Program-made: the position numbers and the translations under genes | The notes under the pieces: model-generated | The model's input: only the letters and a program-made list of their open reading frames with translations | Databases searched by the model: none | Told to the model about the DNA's origin: nothing | From: Kutzneria sp. 744 | GTDB lineage: Bacteria; Actinomycetota; Actinomycetes; Mycobacteriales; Pseudonocardiaceae | NCBI RefSeq assembly: GCF_000568255.1 | Contig: NZ_KK037166.1 | Location: 9,207,372-9,271,371 of the forward strand | DNA length: 64,000 nucleotides | Direction of reading: 5' to 3' | Part shown: positions 1 to 8,390 of the stretch, piece by piece | Layout of the letters: every line of letters begins with the position of its first letter | How positions within the stretch are numbered: position 1 is the stretch's first letter

Positions 1-1
1 C

Positions 2-1075
2 GCGCGGCGCTCGGTGCGCGAGGTGCTGCAGACCATCTTGACCTCCGCGCGCCGGCTGCTCGACGCCCGTTACGCCGCTCTGGGCGTGCCCGACGAGAAC
101 GGCTCGTTCGCCGAGTTCCTGGCCGACGGCCTCACCGACGAGCAGTGGAAGGCCATCGGCCCCGTGCCGCGCCAGCACGGCCTGTTGGGTCTCATGCTGC
201 GTGACCCGAATCCCGTGCGGTTGAGCGATATCCGTGAGCATCCTCAGTTCGACTGGTGGCCGGCCGCCCATCCCGTGCTCACCGACTTCGTGGGCATGCC
301 GATCACCGACGGCGACGAGATCCTCGGCGAGTTGTTCCTGGCCAACAAGAACACGCCCGGCGGCTTCAGCGCCGAGGACGAGGAGCTGCTTCGGTTGTTG
401 GCCGGTCATGCCGCCATCGCCATCGTCAACGCCCGCTTGTACGAGCGCAGCCGTGAACTGTCCATTGTGGCCGAGCGCAACCGGATCGCCCGTGAGCTGC
501 ACGATGCCGTGACCCAGAAGCTGTTCTCTTTGCGTCTCACCGCCGACGCCGCCGCTGCTCTGGTCGACCGTGATCCCGCTCGGGCCGTCGTCGAGATCGA
601 CAATGTCCGCCGCTTGGCCGCCGACGTCAGCGATGAGCTCCGCGCCGTTGTCGTCGGTCTGCTCCCTGTCGACCTGTCCGGCGACGGCCTCGATGCCGCT
701 TTGCGTAAGCAGGCCGAGTTGCTCAATCGTGTGCACGAGGCCGAGGTGGCCTTCGTCGGTTGTCCCGTGCCGAAGGTGACCTCCGCCCGCCGTGAGGCCT
801 TGTACCGCATCGCTCAGGAGGCTTTGCACAACGCCCTTCGGCACGCCCAGCCCGCCCATGTGGAGATCGACCTCTCCGCCGGCGACGGCTTGGTCGTCTT
901 GCAGGTGCGGGATGACGGTGTCGGCTTCGACGCCGCCCGTTCCGAGCAGGCCGCCCGGAAGCTGGGTCTCTCGTCCATGCGTGAACGCGCTCGCTCCGTC
1001 GGCGGCCGTCTCACCGTGACGTCCACTCCCGGCGTCGGGACCGTCGTCCGGGTGGAGGTGGCGACCGGTGGCTGA
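2..1075 (+). CDS. GAF-domain sensor histidine kinase (5' end outside window)
   Basis: Two-component sensor kinase of the NarL/DevS-like group. Counting from the GTG at 14, a GAF domain covers about residues 1-145, followed by a HisKA_3 dimerisation helix with the phospho-acceptor His163 in [11 protein letters not shown] HATPase domain follows, with the N-box [10 protein letters not shown] and the G-box DDGVGFD. There is no transmembrane segment in the visible part, so it is probably cytoplasmic. The frame has no stop back to base 2 and the GAF domain begins abruptly, so the true start is probably upstream of the window. It overlaps the response-regulator start by 8 bases, the usual cognate-pair arrangement. 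The signal it senses cannot be read from the sequence. Confidence 0.9.
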   Translation, partial: ARRSVREVLQTILTSARRLLDARYAALGVPDENGSFAEFLADGLTDEQWKAIGPVPRQHGLLGLMLRDPNPVRLSDIREHPQFDWWPAAHPVLTDFVGMPITDGDEILGELFLANKNTPGGFSAEDEELLRLLAGHAAIAIVNARLYERSRELSIVAERNRIARELHDAVTQKLFSLRLTADAAAALVDRDPARAVVEIDNVRRLAADVSDELRAVVVGLLPVDLSGDGLDAALRKQAELLNRVHEAEVAFVGCPVPKVTSARREALYRIAQEALHNALRHAQPAHVEIDLSAGDGLVVLQVRDDGVGFDAARSEQAARKLGLSSMRERARSVGGRLTVTSTPGVGTVVRVEVATGG

Positions 1076-1723
1076 TCCGATCAGGGTGCTTGTCGTTGAC
1101 GACCATCCCGTTGTGCGCCAGGGCTTGCGCACTTTCCTGGACCTCCAAGAGGACATCACCGTCGTCGGCGAGGCCGCCGACGGTCAGTCCTGTGTGGACG
1201 CCGTCCTGGAGCTCCATCCCGACGTCGTCCTGCTCGATCTCAAGATGCCCGGCTCCGGCGGTGTCGAGGCCCTGCATGGCCTTCGCTCCGCCGGCAGCCC
1301 CGCCCGGGTCTTGGTCATCACCAGCTTCACCGACCCCGTCGCCGTGCTCCCCGCCGTCCGCGCCGGCGCCGCCGGTTACGTCTTCAAGGACGTCGACCCT
1401 CCCGCCCTCGCCGCCGCCATCCGCGCCGTCCACGCCGGCCATGTCCTGCTCCACCCCGACGTCGCCCGCCTCCTCGCCGCCGGCGATTCCCATTCCCCAG
1501 GGCATCCACCTCACCGCCCGCGAGCGCGAGGTCCTCTCCGAGCTCGCCCGTGGCCGCTCCAACCGCGAGATCGCCCGTTCCCTCGTCCTGTCCGAGAAGA
1601 CCGTCAAGACCCACGTCAGCGCCATCCTCTCCAAGCTCGGCGTCTCAGGACCGCACCCAGGCCGCCCTCCACGCCGTCCGCACCGGCCTCCTCGACCAGC
1701 CCCCGCGCCTCAGCCAGCCGTGA
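1068..1723 (+). pseudogene. NarL/LuxR-type response regulator with two frameshifts
   Basis: Partner of the upstream kinase. The GTG at 1068 opens a receiver domain with the acidic pair Asp11/Asp12, phospho-acceptor Asp57 and the conserved Lys of YVFKD. The frame then breaks. The LuxR helix-turn-helix ([15 protein letters not shown], then [18 protein letters not shown]) is in the next frame, and the last 25 or so residues to the TGA at 1721-1723 are in the third frame. Removing the A at 1499 and the A at 1647 restores one normal reading frame of about 217 codons. Both extra bases are an A between C and GG, 148 bases apart. As written the DNA-binding domain cannot be made in frame. This is either a true pseudogene or two base-calling errors of the same kind; the clean repair makes error likely. 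Confidence 0.8.
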
Positions 1724-1875
1724 GAGGCCACGCGGCCAGCCGCTGCTCTCTGGCGTCGCTTCGGCGGTTGCGGCTATGCGATGGCCGGGTGCGCCGGCCC
1801 TCTTGCCGCTGTCCGGGTAGCGCTGCCACGGATGCGGTCGCCGCCGGGCCGTGTCTGGCGTGCCAGGCCGTGCGG

Positions 1876-1913
1876 GTACGGGCCCGTACGGGCGCGGGGC
1901 CTGGATCCAGGCC
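1876..1913. terminator. pair of perfect palindromes between convergent genes
   Basis: The 285 base gap between the regulator and the convergent HNH gene holds no gene. It contains two perfect palindromes, GTACGGGCCCGTAC at 1876-1889 and GGCCTGGATCCAGGCC at 1898-1913, separated by 8 bases. They could fold as hairpins and end transcription from both sides, but there is no U-tract. The flanks also carry short imperfect repeats of GTGCGGG. Confidence 0.35.
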
Positions 1914-2008
1914 GAGCGGGTACAGGGCCCGGAGCCAGGCTGTGCGGGTGCGGGGCTCGGATCCGGTATTGCGGTCGGCCCGAGGGGAGATCGGCGAAGG
2001 CGCAGACC

Positions 2009-3154
2009 TCAGCCCGCGTCCTCCAGCCCGTCAGAGAACACCGGCCGCTGATCGACCATCTTCACCGTCCACCGGCTGTGGTGGATCAATCGGTGGTGTG
2101 CCCCGCACAGCAACACCATGTTCTCCAGGCTGGTCGGTCCTCCATTGGCCCATTCGACTACGTGGTGGGCGTGACACCGCGCCGGTTCCGTCGCGCAGCC
2201 GGGGAACGCGCAGGTGCCGTCCCGCTCGATCAGTGCCTTCCGGATCCCCTTCGGGGCCGTGCGCTGCTGCCGCCCCACATTCAGGATCTCCTTACCGGCC
2301 CCCAGCACCAGGCGCATCACCGTGCTGTCACAGGCGATCCGCCGTGCCTCCGCCGCGCTCATCACGCCGCCACCCTCGACCTTCGCCACACCCGTGTTGT
2401 CCATGAAATCCTGGAACGACATCGACAACGTCAGGTGCGGCCGCTCACCGCCCTGCTCCGGCAGGCCCTCACTACGGGAGGCCAGCTCGATGATCTCCGC
2501 GAACGCATCCCCCTGCCGCTCCGCTGTCGTGCGGGGATCCTTGCCGAAGGTCGGCTTGGCCAGCGCGCTGAGCATCGCCGCGATCTTCGCCCCGTACTCC
2601 TGGTCGAGCCTTCCCCAGAACACCATGCTGCCGTCCAGCTTGCGTTCGAAACGGAACTCCCGCTTCGGTGCCCGCAACTCCCGGTCGTCCGGCGCTTTGC
2701 CGTCCTGGTCGAGGTGGAACAGGATCCGCTGCGCGATGTTCTTGAACTCGCCCTCGTCGAACTGGACGTTCTCCAACAGTGATGCCTCAACCCGGTTCCG
2801 CTCGACCGCCGGCGCTATCCGCAGCGTCTCGTGGATGATCTTCAGATGCTGCCGGTCCAACACCCCAGCGCGGCCTGCTTCGCGGATCGCCTGGCTGTGG
2901 AACAACTCCGCGTACCGAAGCCGTTCACGGGCTTCCCTGATCGTGAGCCGCCAGCGGACCACCATTGTCGACACGATGGAGGTCCGGTCCTCTTTCGACT
3001 TCACTGATCGGTCCCACACCTCCCAGATGCGCTCCAGCTGCTGGATGTAGGTCGCCCGGTACAGGGTTTCGGCTTCTTCGCCTGCTTGCCACAGCTCCAG
3101 TTCGCCGTGCTGCCACCCTTCGGTGTCGGCAGGGAATTCAGGATTCGCTGACAT
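2009..3154 (-). CDS. DUF222 / HNH endonuclease domain protein (13E12-repeat family)
   Basis: A 381-residue protein with an N-terminal DUF222 region (mostly helical, including [13 protein letters not shown] and [10 protein letters not shown]) and a C-terminal HNH nuclease domain. The HNH part has the zinc pair and His residues in [19 protein letters not shown] and [10 protein letters not shown]. The family is abundant in Actinobacteria (the mycobacterial 13E12 repeat proteins) and often sits in multicopy or mobile-looking settings; the biological role is not established. The gene stands alone, with a gene-free stretch upstream. The ATG at 3154 is preceded by AGGGGC. Confidence 0.9.
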   Translation of the reverse strand: MSANPEFPADTEGWQHGELELWQAGEEAETLYRATYIQQLERIWEVWDRSVKSKEDRTSIVSTMVVRWRLTIREARERLRYAELFHSQAIREAGRAGVLDRQHLKIIHETLRIAPAVERNRVEASLLENVQFDEGEFKNIAQRILFHLDQDGKAPDDRELRAPKREFRFERKLDGSMVFWGRLDQEYGAKIAAMLSALAKPTFGKDPRTTAERQGDAFAEIIELASRSEGLPEQGGERPHLTLSMSFQDFMDNTGVAKVEGGGVMSAAEARRIACDSTVMRLVLGAGKEILNVGRQQRTAPKGIRKALIERDGTCAFPGCATEPARCHAHHVVEWANGGPTSLENMVLLCGAHHRLIHHSRWTVKMVDQRPVFSDGLEDAG

Positions 3155-3439
3155 GCCCCTATTCTACCCCTCCGAATTGATCGATTTCCGTTACGCGTCA
3201 ACCTATACACGATCGTGGCGGCCCAAATCTCCCTCGCTGGAAAGCGCTTTCCGACCCCTTTTGCAACGCTTCCCTCTCCATGATCGAACCCCCCACCCTT
3301 CGACCCGTCCCAAGCCATCAGTAAACGCGCGCACCCACCCACCCGGTGTCGCGCAACGCAATCCGCCCGCCCACCCACCTCGCGCCCCTTCCACTTCAGC
3401 ACCGTATGCTGAAGAGAGAGTGGGCGGAGACGGCGACTG

Positions 3440-3697
3440 CGCGGTGCGGACACCCGACGCACCACCACGACTCAGAAGTCAGCGCCGGATAGGGCCTGCA
3501 AACCGAGGGCCGTGTATCGCGGTGCGGACGCCCACCGCGCCGACATGGCTCTACCGCTGACAACCTGTGGGCAGCCAGCAGCTCCGACAGTGCGGCCAGG
3601 CCACCGATCACCAGGCAACGGCGGTCGCCTCGCCGCCATACCTGGCAACCAACCGACCGGCAACCGCGCGGTGCGGACACCCAACGCACCACCACGG
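3440..3697. repeat. three direct repeats of a 27-31 bp GCGGTGCGGAC unit
   Basis: Copies lie at 3440-3470, 3518-3544 and 3667-3697. All begin CGCGGTGCGGAC and continue with variants of a CCC(A/G)(A/C)CGC motif; copies 1 and 3 also share CACCACCACG and differ at only a few positions. Spacing is irregular (about 78 and 149 bases from start to start), unlike a CRISPR array. They may be a dispersed family repeat of this lineage. Confidence 0.6.
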
Positions 3698-3700
3698 CCG

Positions 3701-3738
3701 CCAACCAACCAACTAACCAACTACCAACCAACCAACCA
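3701..3738. repeat. CCAA-rich simple-sequence tract
   Basis: About 38 bases built almost only of CCAA and CTAA/CTAC units. It ends five bases from the stop codon of the methyltransferase on the minus strand. It is a possible slippage site, and read on the minus strand it is a GGTT run just after the stop. Confidence 0.7.
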
Positions 3739-3742
3739 GCCC

Positions 3743-4807
3743 CTACGACCGCACCAACAGCACCCGGTACGCATTCGACCACCCGTGCTTACGCCCCCAT
3801 GGCGCAAAGACCTTGTCGCCCACCAACGCCAGCACCATCAACGGCACCGACACGACCATGCTGGCCTTGCGGGCCAGGCGATGGAGCCGGCTGGGTGGCT
3901 TGGGCTGCCAGGGCACGTTGTTGCCGCCGACGACCCAGTTGGCCCACAGCATGACGGCGGCGATCATGTCCATGGACCCGTGCGGCTCGGCCCGCTGCTC
4001 CTCCACGACCGTGAAGCCGACTTCCTCGGCCGCTGCACGCAGGTTGGCGATGGGCATGAGGTTGAGGTGCTGGGGCTGCAACCAGGGCATCCAGTAGCGG
4101 CCGAGCAGGCGGCCCCAACGGCTCTCGGGGTCGGGGAGTTCGATCACGAGGTGGCCGCCGGGCGGCAGAACGGCGGCTGCGGCGGACAGCTCAGCGCGGG
4201 GGTCGAGGGTGTGCTCCAGATAGTGGAACATGCTGAGCGCGTCGTAGTTGCCGGCGAGCTCGGCGGTCATCTCGGGGAAGTTGCCGCGGAAGGCGCGGGT
4301 GATCCAGCCCTTCTCCTGTGCGAGCTCGACGCCGGCGCTCATGTCGAGGCCGTGGAACTCGGTGTCGGGCAACACTTCCGAGGCGGCCTTGCAGAAGTGG
4401 CCGTGGCCGGTGCCGACGTCGAGCCAACGCTTGGGGGCGTGGTGCTTGGTGAGCAGCGCGGCGCGGTCCTGAAGGCCGGTGGTGTTGCCTTCGAACATGG
4501 CGGCCATCTGCTGTTCGCCGAGACCGTCGTAGCAGTCACGGTAGTAGAACTCGAGGCCGGCGAGGCTGAGCCGGGGGTTCTGGAAGATGTGGTGGCAGTC
4601 GGCGCATTGGGACAGCTCGAACCGGCCGGGCTTGTGCTGCAACAGGTCCACGGTGCGCAGCCGCGTGGTGAGGCGGGCCGACGAGCACCAGGGGCAGTCG
4701 CTGCGGCGGGGCTCGAAGAAGCGGTCGAGCCCGGCGGCGATGTCGGCGAGGTACTGGGGGCGTCGCGCGGCGACAGGATCCGTCTCCGGCAGGGAGGAAG
4801 CGGTCAT
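3743..4807 (-). CDS. class I SAM methyltransferase with N-terminal zinc ribbon
   Basis: A 354-residue protein. Cys38/Cys41 and Cys68/Cys71 (CPWC and CADC) form a small zinc ribbon. A SAM-binding motif I follows (LDVGTGHGHF, residues 129-138), then an acidic post-I strand and a FHYLEHTLDP segment typical of Methyltransf_23-type enzymes. Similar proteins often modify sugars or lipids in surface glycan or natural-product pathways, but the substrate is unknown. Near the C terminus is a hydrophobic stretch (VVSVPLMVLALVG) that could associate with the membrane. I chose the ATG at 4807; the frame runs on to 4960, but that extension is low-complexity and arginine-rich. It diverges from the SsgA-like gene, with a palindrome between them. 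Confidence 0.8.
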   Translation of the reverse strand: MTASSLPETDPVAARRPQYLADIAAGLDRFFEPRRSDCPWCSSARLTTRLRTVDLLQHKPGRFELSQCADCHHIFQNPRLSLAGLEFYYRDCYDGLGEQQMAAMFEGNTTGLQDRAALLTKHHAPKRWLDVGTGHGHFCKAASEVLPDTEFHGLDMSAGVELAQEKGWITRAFRGNFPEMTAELAGNYDALSMFHYLEHTLDPRAELSAAAAVLPPGGHLVIELPDPESRWGRLLGRYWMPWLQPQHLNLMPIANLRAAAEEVGFTVVEEQRAEPHGSMDMIAAVMLWANWVVGGNNVPWQPKPPSRLHRLARKASMVVSVPLMVLALVGDKVFAPWGRKHGWSNAYRVLLVRS

Positions 4808-4862
4808 GCGCCGCAGCGTAGCGGCGATCAAGGGCCGCTGTCTGCGCGCCGAGAGTCGGAAA

Positions 4863-4881
4863 TGTTCCGCACCTCGGAACA
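4863..4881. promoter_or_regulatory. palindrome in the methyltransferase/SsgA divergent promoter region
   Basis: TGTTCCG at 4863-4869 and CGGAACA at 4875-4881 form a perfect 7 base inverted repeat with a 5 base spacer. It lies 55 bases upstream of the methyltransferase and 71 bases upstream of the SsgA-like gene. It looks like a dimeric repressor or activator site; the protein is unknown. Confidence 0.45.
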
Positions 4882-4952
4882 GCGGCTGCGCGGCGGGGCG
4901 GGGTGGGGGCATAGTCCTACGGTTGCCACGGCAGTCCGAGGAGTGGAAGACC

Positions 4953-5378
4953 TTGCACAACGACCATGCGACGCTCCGCGCGACGGTGATGCTGGAGTTG
5001 CTCGTGCCACGAGGGTGGCCGGTCCGGGTCGAGGTCGAGCTCGGCTACGACACCCGCGATCCGTACGCGGTGACGGCGGGGTTCCGCTGCGGCCCGTCGG
5101 GCACGGTGGAGTGGTGCTTCTCCCGGGACCTGCTCGCGGACGGCCTGCTCACCGACGTGGGCGAGGGCGATGTCCGGGTGGGCCCGGCCGACGATCACAT
5201 CGAGCTGGTGTCGCTGGTCGTGAGCTCGCCGGCCGGCATGGCCATGTTCGAGGCCTACGCGGAGGACCTGGCCGAGTTCCTGGACCACACCTACGACCTG
5301 GTGCCGCCGGGCGTGGAAGAGCTGTGGGTCAGCGTCGACGACGCCCTCACCACCCTGATGTCCCGCGACCGGCGCTGA
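4953..5378 (+). CDS. SsgA-like sporulation/cell-division regulator (SALP)
   Basis: A 141-residue protein of the SsgA/SsgB family, found in sporulating actinomycetes, where members guide FtsZ-dependent septation and peptidoglycan turnover. Hallmarks are VELGYDTRDPYAVTAGF, WCFSRDLLADGL and GVGDVRVGP-like segments, and the length fits the family (about 130-145). I chose the TTG at 4953, which has GAGGAGTGGAAG a few bases upstream. The next candidates (GTG 4986, ATG 4989) would remove the conserved first strand. It stands alone. Its presence supports a spore-forming host. Confidence 0.88.
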   Translation: MHNDHATLRATVMLELLVPRGWPVRVEVELGYDTRDPYAVTAGFRCGPSGTVEWCFSRDLLADGLLTDVGEGDVRVGPADDHIELVSLVVSSPAGMAMFEAYAEDLAEFLDHTYDLVPPGVEELWVSVDDALTTLMSRDRR

Positions 5379-5393
5379 GCGTGGGCCTTTTGC

Positions 5394-5423
5394 TTGACCG
5401 CCCGTTCGTCGAAACCCTAGCGT
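5394..5423 (+). promoter_or_regulatory. candidate sigma-70-type promoter for the phosphoesterase gene
   Basis: TTGACC at 5394-5399 and TAGCGT at 5418-5423 are separated by 18 bases. They sit 45 bases upstream of the phosphoesterase start, with a hairpin in between. Confidence 0.45.
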
Positions 5424-5426
5424 GAT

Positions 5427-5454
5427 CTAACGGAAGGCGCCGTCGCTTCCGTTA
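5427..5454 (+). promoter_or_regulatory. 10 bp inverted repeat in the 5' leader of the phosphoesterase gene
   Basis: CTAACGGAAG at 5427-5436 and CTTCCGTTAG at 5446-5455 (loop 9) form a perfect hairpin. It is 13 bases before the ATG at 5468, immediately followed by the G-rich ribosome-binding site. It could be an operator downstream of the promoter at 5394-5423, a leader hairpin, or the terminator of the SsgA-like gene. There is no U-tract. Confidence 0.45.
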
Positions 5455-5467
5455 GGGGGGGAGCAGA

Positions 5468-6196
5468 ATGGTGTTGTTGGCGCAGATCAGCGACCTGCAT
5501 CTGGACGGGTCCGCGCGGGCGACGGCCCGGGCGCGGCGGGTGGTGGACTACCTCGACGGCCTGCAACGGCCGGTGGACGCGCTGCTGGTGACTGGCGACC
5601 TCGCCGATCACGGCGCCGAGGCGGAGTACGAAGAGGTGGCGCAGCTGTTCGCCACGGTCCCGGTGCCGGTGCTGCTGTGCCCGGGCAACCACGACGTCCG
5701 CGGCCCGTACCGCAAGGCGCTGCTGGGCGAGGAGCCGACGGGCGGTCCGATCAACCGCCGGCACACGGTCGGCGGCGTCGACATCCTGATGGTCGACGGC
5801 ACGGTGCCGGGGCGGGGGCACGGCTTCCTCGACGACGAGACGGTCGGCTGGATCCGCGATCACCTGCGGGACGAGATGCCGACCCTGATCGCGCTGCACC
5901 ATCCGCCGGCCCCGATGCACGAGCCGTTCATCGACGGCATCCTGCTGCACGAGCCGGACCGCCTGGCGGCGCTGGTGCGGGACCGTCCGCAGGTGATCGC
6001 GGTCCTGGCCGGCCATGCCCACACCGCCTGCGCCACAACGTTCGCCGGCAAGCCGCTGATCGTCGCGCCGGCGGTGACGTTCGCGCTGCGCATGGCCTGG
6101 GAGGGCGGCTCGCTGGACAACTGGGCCCAGCCGCCCGGCGTCGCGTTCCACGTCGTCGAGGACGACCGGATCACCACGCACTTCCGGGTCGCATGA
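5468..6196 (+). CDS. metallophosphoesterase (CpdA / class III cyclic-nucleotide PDE-like)
   Basis: A 242-residue calcineurin-like phosphoesterase. All metal-binding blocks are visible in order: SDLHLDG (Asp9, His11), VTGDLADHG, CPGNHDVRG, ALHHPP and GHAHTAC. This set matches bacterial 3',5'-cyclic AMP phosphodiesterases and related phosphodiesterases; which substrate applies here cannot be told. There is no signal peptide, so it is cytoplasmic. A run of G plus GAGCAG precedes the ATG. The TGA overlaps the ATG of the LysE-type exporter by four bases, so the two are co-translated. Confidence 0.88.
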   Translation: MVLLAQISDLHLDGSARATARARRVVDYLDGLQRPVDALLVTGDLADHGAEAEYEEVAQLFATVPVPVLLCPGNHDVRGPYRKALLGEEPTGGPINRRHTVGGVDILMVDGTVPGRGHGFLDDETVGWIRDHLRDEMPTLIALHHPPAPMHEPFIDGILLHEPDRLAALVRDRPQVIAVLAGHAHTACATTFAGKPLIVAPAVTFALRMAWEGGSLDNWAQPPGVAFHVVEDDRITTHFRVA

Positions 6197-6774
6197 TCGA
6201 GCCCTACGCCGTCGCCGGGTTCCTGGCCGCCGTCTTCCCGATCACGGCCACGCCCGGCGCCAGTGTCGCCCTGCTGATCCAGGGCGGCCGGCGCCGGGCG
6301 CTGCCGGTGATCGGCGGCACCATCACCGGTTTGTACGTGCACGCCACGCTGGCCGTGCTGGGCCTGTCGGCGATCGTGATGCAGTCCAGCGAAGCCTTCG
6401 CGGTGGTCCGCGTGGTCGGGGCGGTCTACCTGATCGGCCTCGGCCTGTGGACCTGGTTCGCCGGACGGGCACCGAAGACCCGGCCTCGCACCGAGCCGAC
6501 CTACATGCGGGCCGTGCTGGCCAACGTCCTCAACCCCAAGGCCGCGGCCATCTACCTCACGCTCGTGCCGCAATTCGTCACACCGCAGGACAATCTGGCC
6601 GTGCAGATCTACGTCCTGGTCACCGCGCACGCCTTGTTGGCCCTGGTCTGGCTGTCCATGTGGGCGTTCGTGGTGGGCAAGCTGCCGAGCACGGATGTGT
6701 TCCGCCGCTGGGCGAAACGCGTCACCGCCGTGGTTCTGGTGACGCTGGGCGTCCGCGCCGCCGTCACGGCCTAG
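6193..6774 (+). CDS. LysE/RhtB family amino-acid exporter
   Basis: A 193-residue membrane protein with about six hydrophobic segments and the family N-terminal pattern ITATPGASVALLIQGG (normally P-G-P in RhtB proteins), plus NVLNPKAAAIYLTLVPQFV, the most diagnostic block. RhtB members export homoserine, threonine, leucine or related compounds; the substrate is not predictable. The start ATG lies in an ATGA overlap with the upstream phosphoesterase. Confidence 0.88.
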   Translation: MIEPYAVAGFLAAVFPITATPGASVALLIQGGRRRALPVIGGTITGLYVHATLAVLGLSAIVMQSSEAFAVVRVVGAVYLIGLGLWTWFAGRAPKTRPRTEPTYMRAVLANVLNPKAAAIYLTLVPQFVTPQDNLAVQIYVLVTAHALLALVWLSMWAFVVGKLPSTDVFRRWAKRVTAVVLVTLGVRAAVTA

Positions 6775-6817
6775 ATTTTCAGGGGCCTTGCTCGCGCGGC
6801 CTTGCCCTCGAACGGGG

Positions 6818-7708
6818 TCACCTGGCCTGCTCCAGGATCTGTCCGGCCAGCTCGATGGCGTGTTCGACGCTGTCGGCCCGGTCGCGGAAGGTCAGGTCCA
6901 CGAACGCGTGCTCGACGCCGGCCTCGTCGCGGGCCCGCACCAGCACGTCGACGATGCTCTCGACGGACTCGCCGGCTTTGGTGTTGACCCGCAGGATGAC
7001 GTCGATGTCCGCGGGATTCCGGCCGGCCTGCTCGGCCCCGGCCCGCACCTGTCCCAGTAAGCCGGTGATCATGGCCGGGTCGAAGAAGCCCGGCGCGGTC
7101 GCGGGCAGGATGCCGTCGGCCCGGCGGGCCGCCCGGGCGATGCCGGCGGAGGAGAAGGCCGGCAGGTAGACGGGAATCCGGTGCGCGGGCTTGACGTCGA
7201 CCCAGCTCGGGGGCGTGCTGGAGAACCGGCCCTTGTGCTCGACGGGGTTGGTCGTCCAGTACGCCTCCAGCGAGTCGAGGCTCTCGTCGAGCCGGGCCCC
7301 GCGCTCGCTCATCGACACGCCGACGGCGCTGTACTCCTCGGGCGCCCAGCCGATGCCGAGGCCGGCGATCAGCCGCCCGCCGCTGAACTGGTCGATGGAG
7401 GCCAGCGACCGGGCCAGCAGCGGCGGCGCGTACCAGGGGGCGATGAGCACGCTGGTGCCCAGCAGCGGCCGGGTGGTGGCCGCGGCGGCGATGGAGAGCA
7501 CCGCGAACGGGTCGAGGCTGGACCGGAACTCGGTCGGGATGCCGTCGACGCCGGGGTAGTTGACCTGCGGGTCGACCGCGGCGAACAGGCGGTCGCCGAC
7601 CCACAGGCTGTCCGCCCCCAGCCGCTCGACCTCACGGGCGAACAGGGCGATGCCGTCGGGGCGGTGCGCGTGGATGCCGACATGCGGCAGGTCGAAGCCG
7701 ATTTTCAT
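6818..7708 (-). CDS. LLM-class F420-dependent oxidoreductase
   Basis: A 296-residue luciferase-like TIM-barrel protein. Features are MKIGFDLPHVG at the N terminus, SLWVGDRLF, the ATTRPLLGTSVL strand and GRLIAGLGIGWAPEEY, which is typical of F420-dependent members of the TIGR03619-type group. The substrate is unknown. I chose the ATG at 7708, since the longer frame to 7729 adds only MFNGGSA and would cover the putative operator. It is divergent from a TetR-family gene that probably controls it. Confidence 0.85.
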   Translation of the reverse strand: MKIGFDLPHVGIHAHRPDGIALFAREVERLGADSLWVGDRLFAAVDPQVNYPGVDGIPTEFRSSLDPFAVLSIAAAATTRPLLGTSVLIAPWYAPPLLARSLASIDQFSGGRLIAGLGIGWAPEEYSAVGVSMSERGARLDESLDSLEAYWTTNPVEHKGRFSSTPPSWVDVKPAHRIPVYLPAFSSAGIARAARRADGILPATAPGFFDPAMITGLLGQVRAGAEQAGRNPADIDVILRVNTKAGESVESIVDVLVRARDEAGVEHAFVDLTFRDRADSVEHAIELAGQILEQAR

Positions 7709-7723
7709 CGCCGAGCCTCCGTT

Positions 7724-7743
7724 GAACATAGGGTCCTATTGTC
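7724..7743. promoter_or_regulatory. candidate TetR operator between the LLM and TetR genes
   Basis: A 20 base imperfect palindrome with core ATAGG-GT-CCTAT (7728-7739) and outer GA/TC pairs. Seven of ten arm positions pair. It lies in the only AT-rich part of the 48 base divergent gap and would overlap both promoters. Confidence 0.45.
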
Positions 7744-7756
7744 AATATACATATCT

Positions 7757-8386
7757 ATGGCCGATGTACCATCGAGGGCGATGCGCACCTACCACTCGCC
7801 CCGGCGCCGGGACGCCGCGGAGGCCACGCGCGCGGCGATCCTCGACGCCGCGGGCCGGCTGTTCGTGTCCGAGGGCTACGACAAGGTGACCGTCGCCGAC
7901 ATCGCCTCGGCGGCAGGCGTGGCCGTGCCGACGGTGTACGGCAGCACCGGCGGCAAGGCGGCGATCCTGCGGGCGGTGCTGGAGCCTGCGGTCACCGATC
8001 CGGCCGTCGAACGGACTCTGGCCGGCGTCCTGGCCACGGACGACCCGCACGAGGTCATCGGCCTGCTGGCCGCCGGCACCCGGGACTCGCACGAGCGCCA
8101 CTGGGACCTCGTCTGGTCCCTGACCAGCGGAAACCTGGGCGAGCCGTGCGCCGAGGCGGTGCTGGCCGAGGCCGAAGCGTCCTATCTGGCCGCCCTGGCC
8201 GAGGTGGTCGACCGGCTCATCGAGCTGGACGCCCTCAAGCTCGACCGGGACGGCGCGCTGGACGTGCTGTGGTTCTACCTGGGCCGCCCCGGCTGGTACA
8301 CGATGGTCGGCCACCGCGGCTGGGACTTCGACCGCGCCCAGGCCTGGCTGGCGGAGTCGGCGCGGCAGTCGCTGCTCAAGTCCTGA
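7757..8386 (+). CDS. TetR/AcrR family transcriptional regulator
   Basis: A 209-residue regulator with an N-terminal TetR helix-turn-helix (ATRAAILDAAGRLFVSEGYD, then VTVADIASAAGVAVPTVYG). The helical C-terminal ligand domain has no recognisable specificity. The ATG at 7757 lacks a Shine-Dalgarno sequence and might be leaderless. The ATG at 7781 (MRTYHSPRRRD) has GAGGGC just before it, so 7781 is a real alternative. It most likely represses the divergent LLM oxidoreductase through the palindrome between them. Confidence 0.85.
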   Translation: MADVPSRAMRTYHSPRRRDAAEATRAAILDAAGRLFVSEGYDKVTVADIASAAGVAVPTVYGSTGGKAAILRAVLEPAVTDPAVERTLAGVLATDDPHEVIGLLAAGTRDSHERHWDLVWSLTSGNLGEPCAEAVLAEAEASYLAALAEVVDRLIELDALKLDRDGALDVLWFYLGRPGWYTMVGHRGWDFDRAQAWLAESARQSLLKS

Positions 8387-8390
8387 CGGC

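Larger units (their letters stand above)
3155..3742. other. 588 bp gene-free stretch with diverged repeats
   Basis: No convincing gene lies between the HNH gene and the methyltransferase. Open frames here encode low-complexity translations of a repeated GC-rich unit and lack ribosome-binding sites. The first 80 bases are less GC-rich and probably hold the HNH gene promoter. The rest contains three diverged direct repeats and a CCAA-rich tract, entered separately. Confidence 0.6.

Noticed and set aside
1781-2782. Plus-strand frame opposite the HNH gene
   Set aside because: Shadow of the DUF222-HNH gene; starts in repeat-like non-coding sequence.
3440-3697. Possible CRISPR array
   Set aside because: Only three diverged copies, irregular spacing, no conserved spacer length and no cas genes.
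3396-3782. Minus-strand frame of 128 codons
   Set aside because: It translates the repeat region and CCAA tract into low-complexity Gly/Val/Trp sequence and overlaps the methyltransferase end; no ribosome-binding site.
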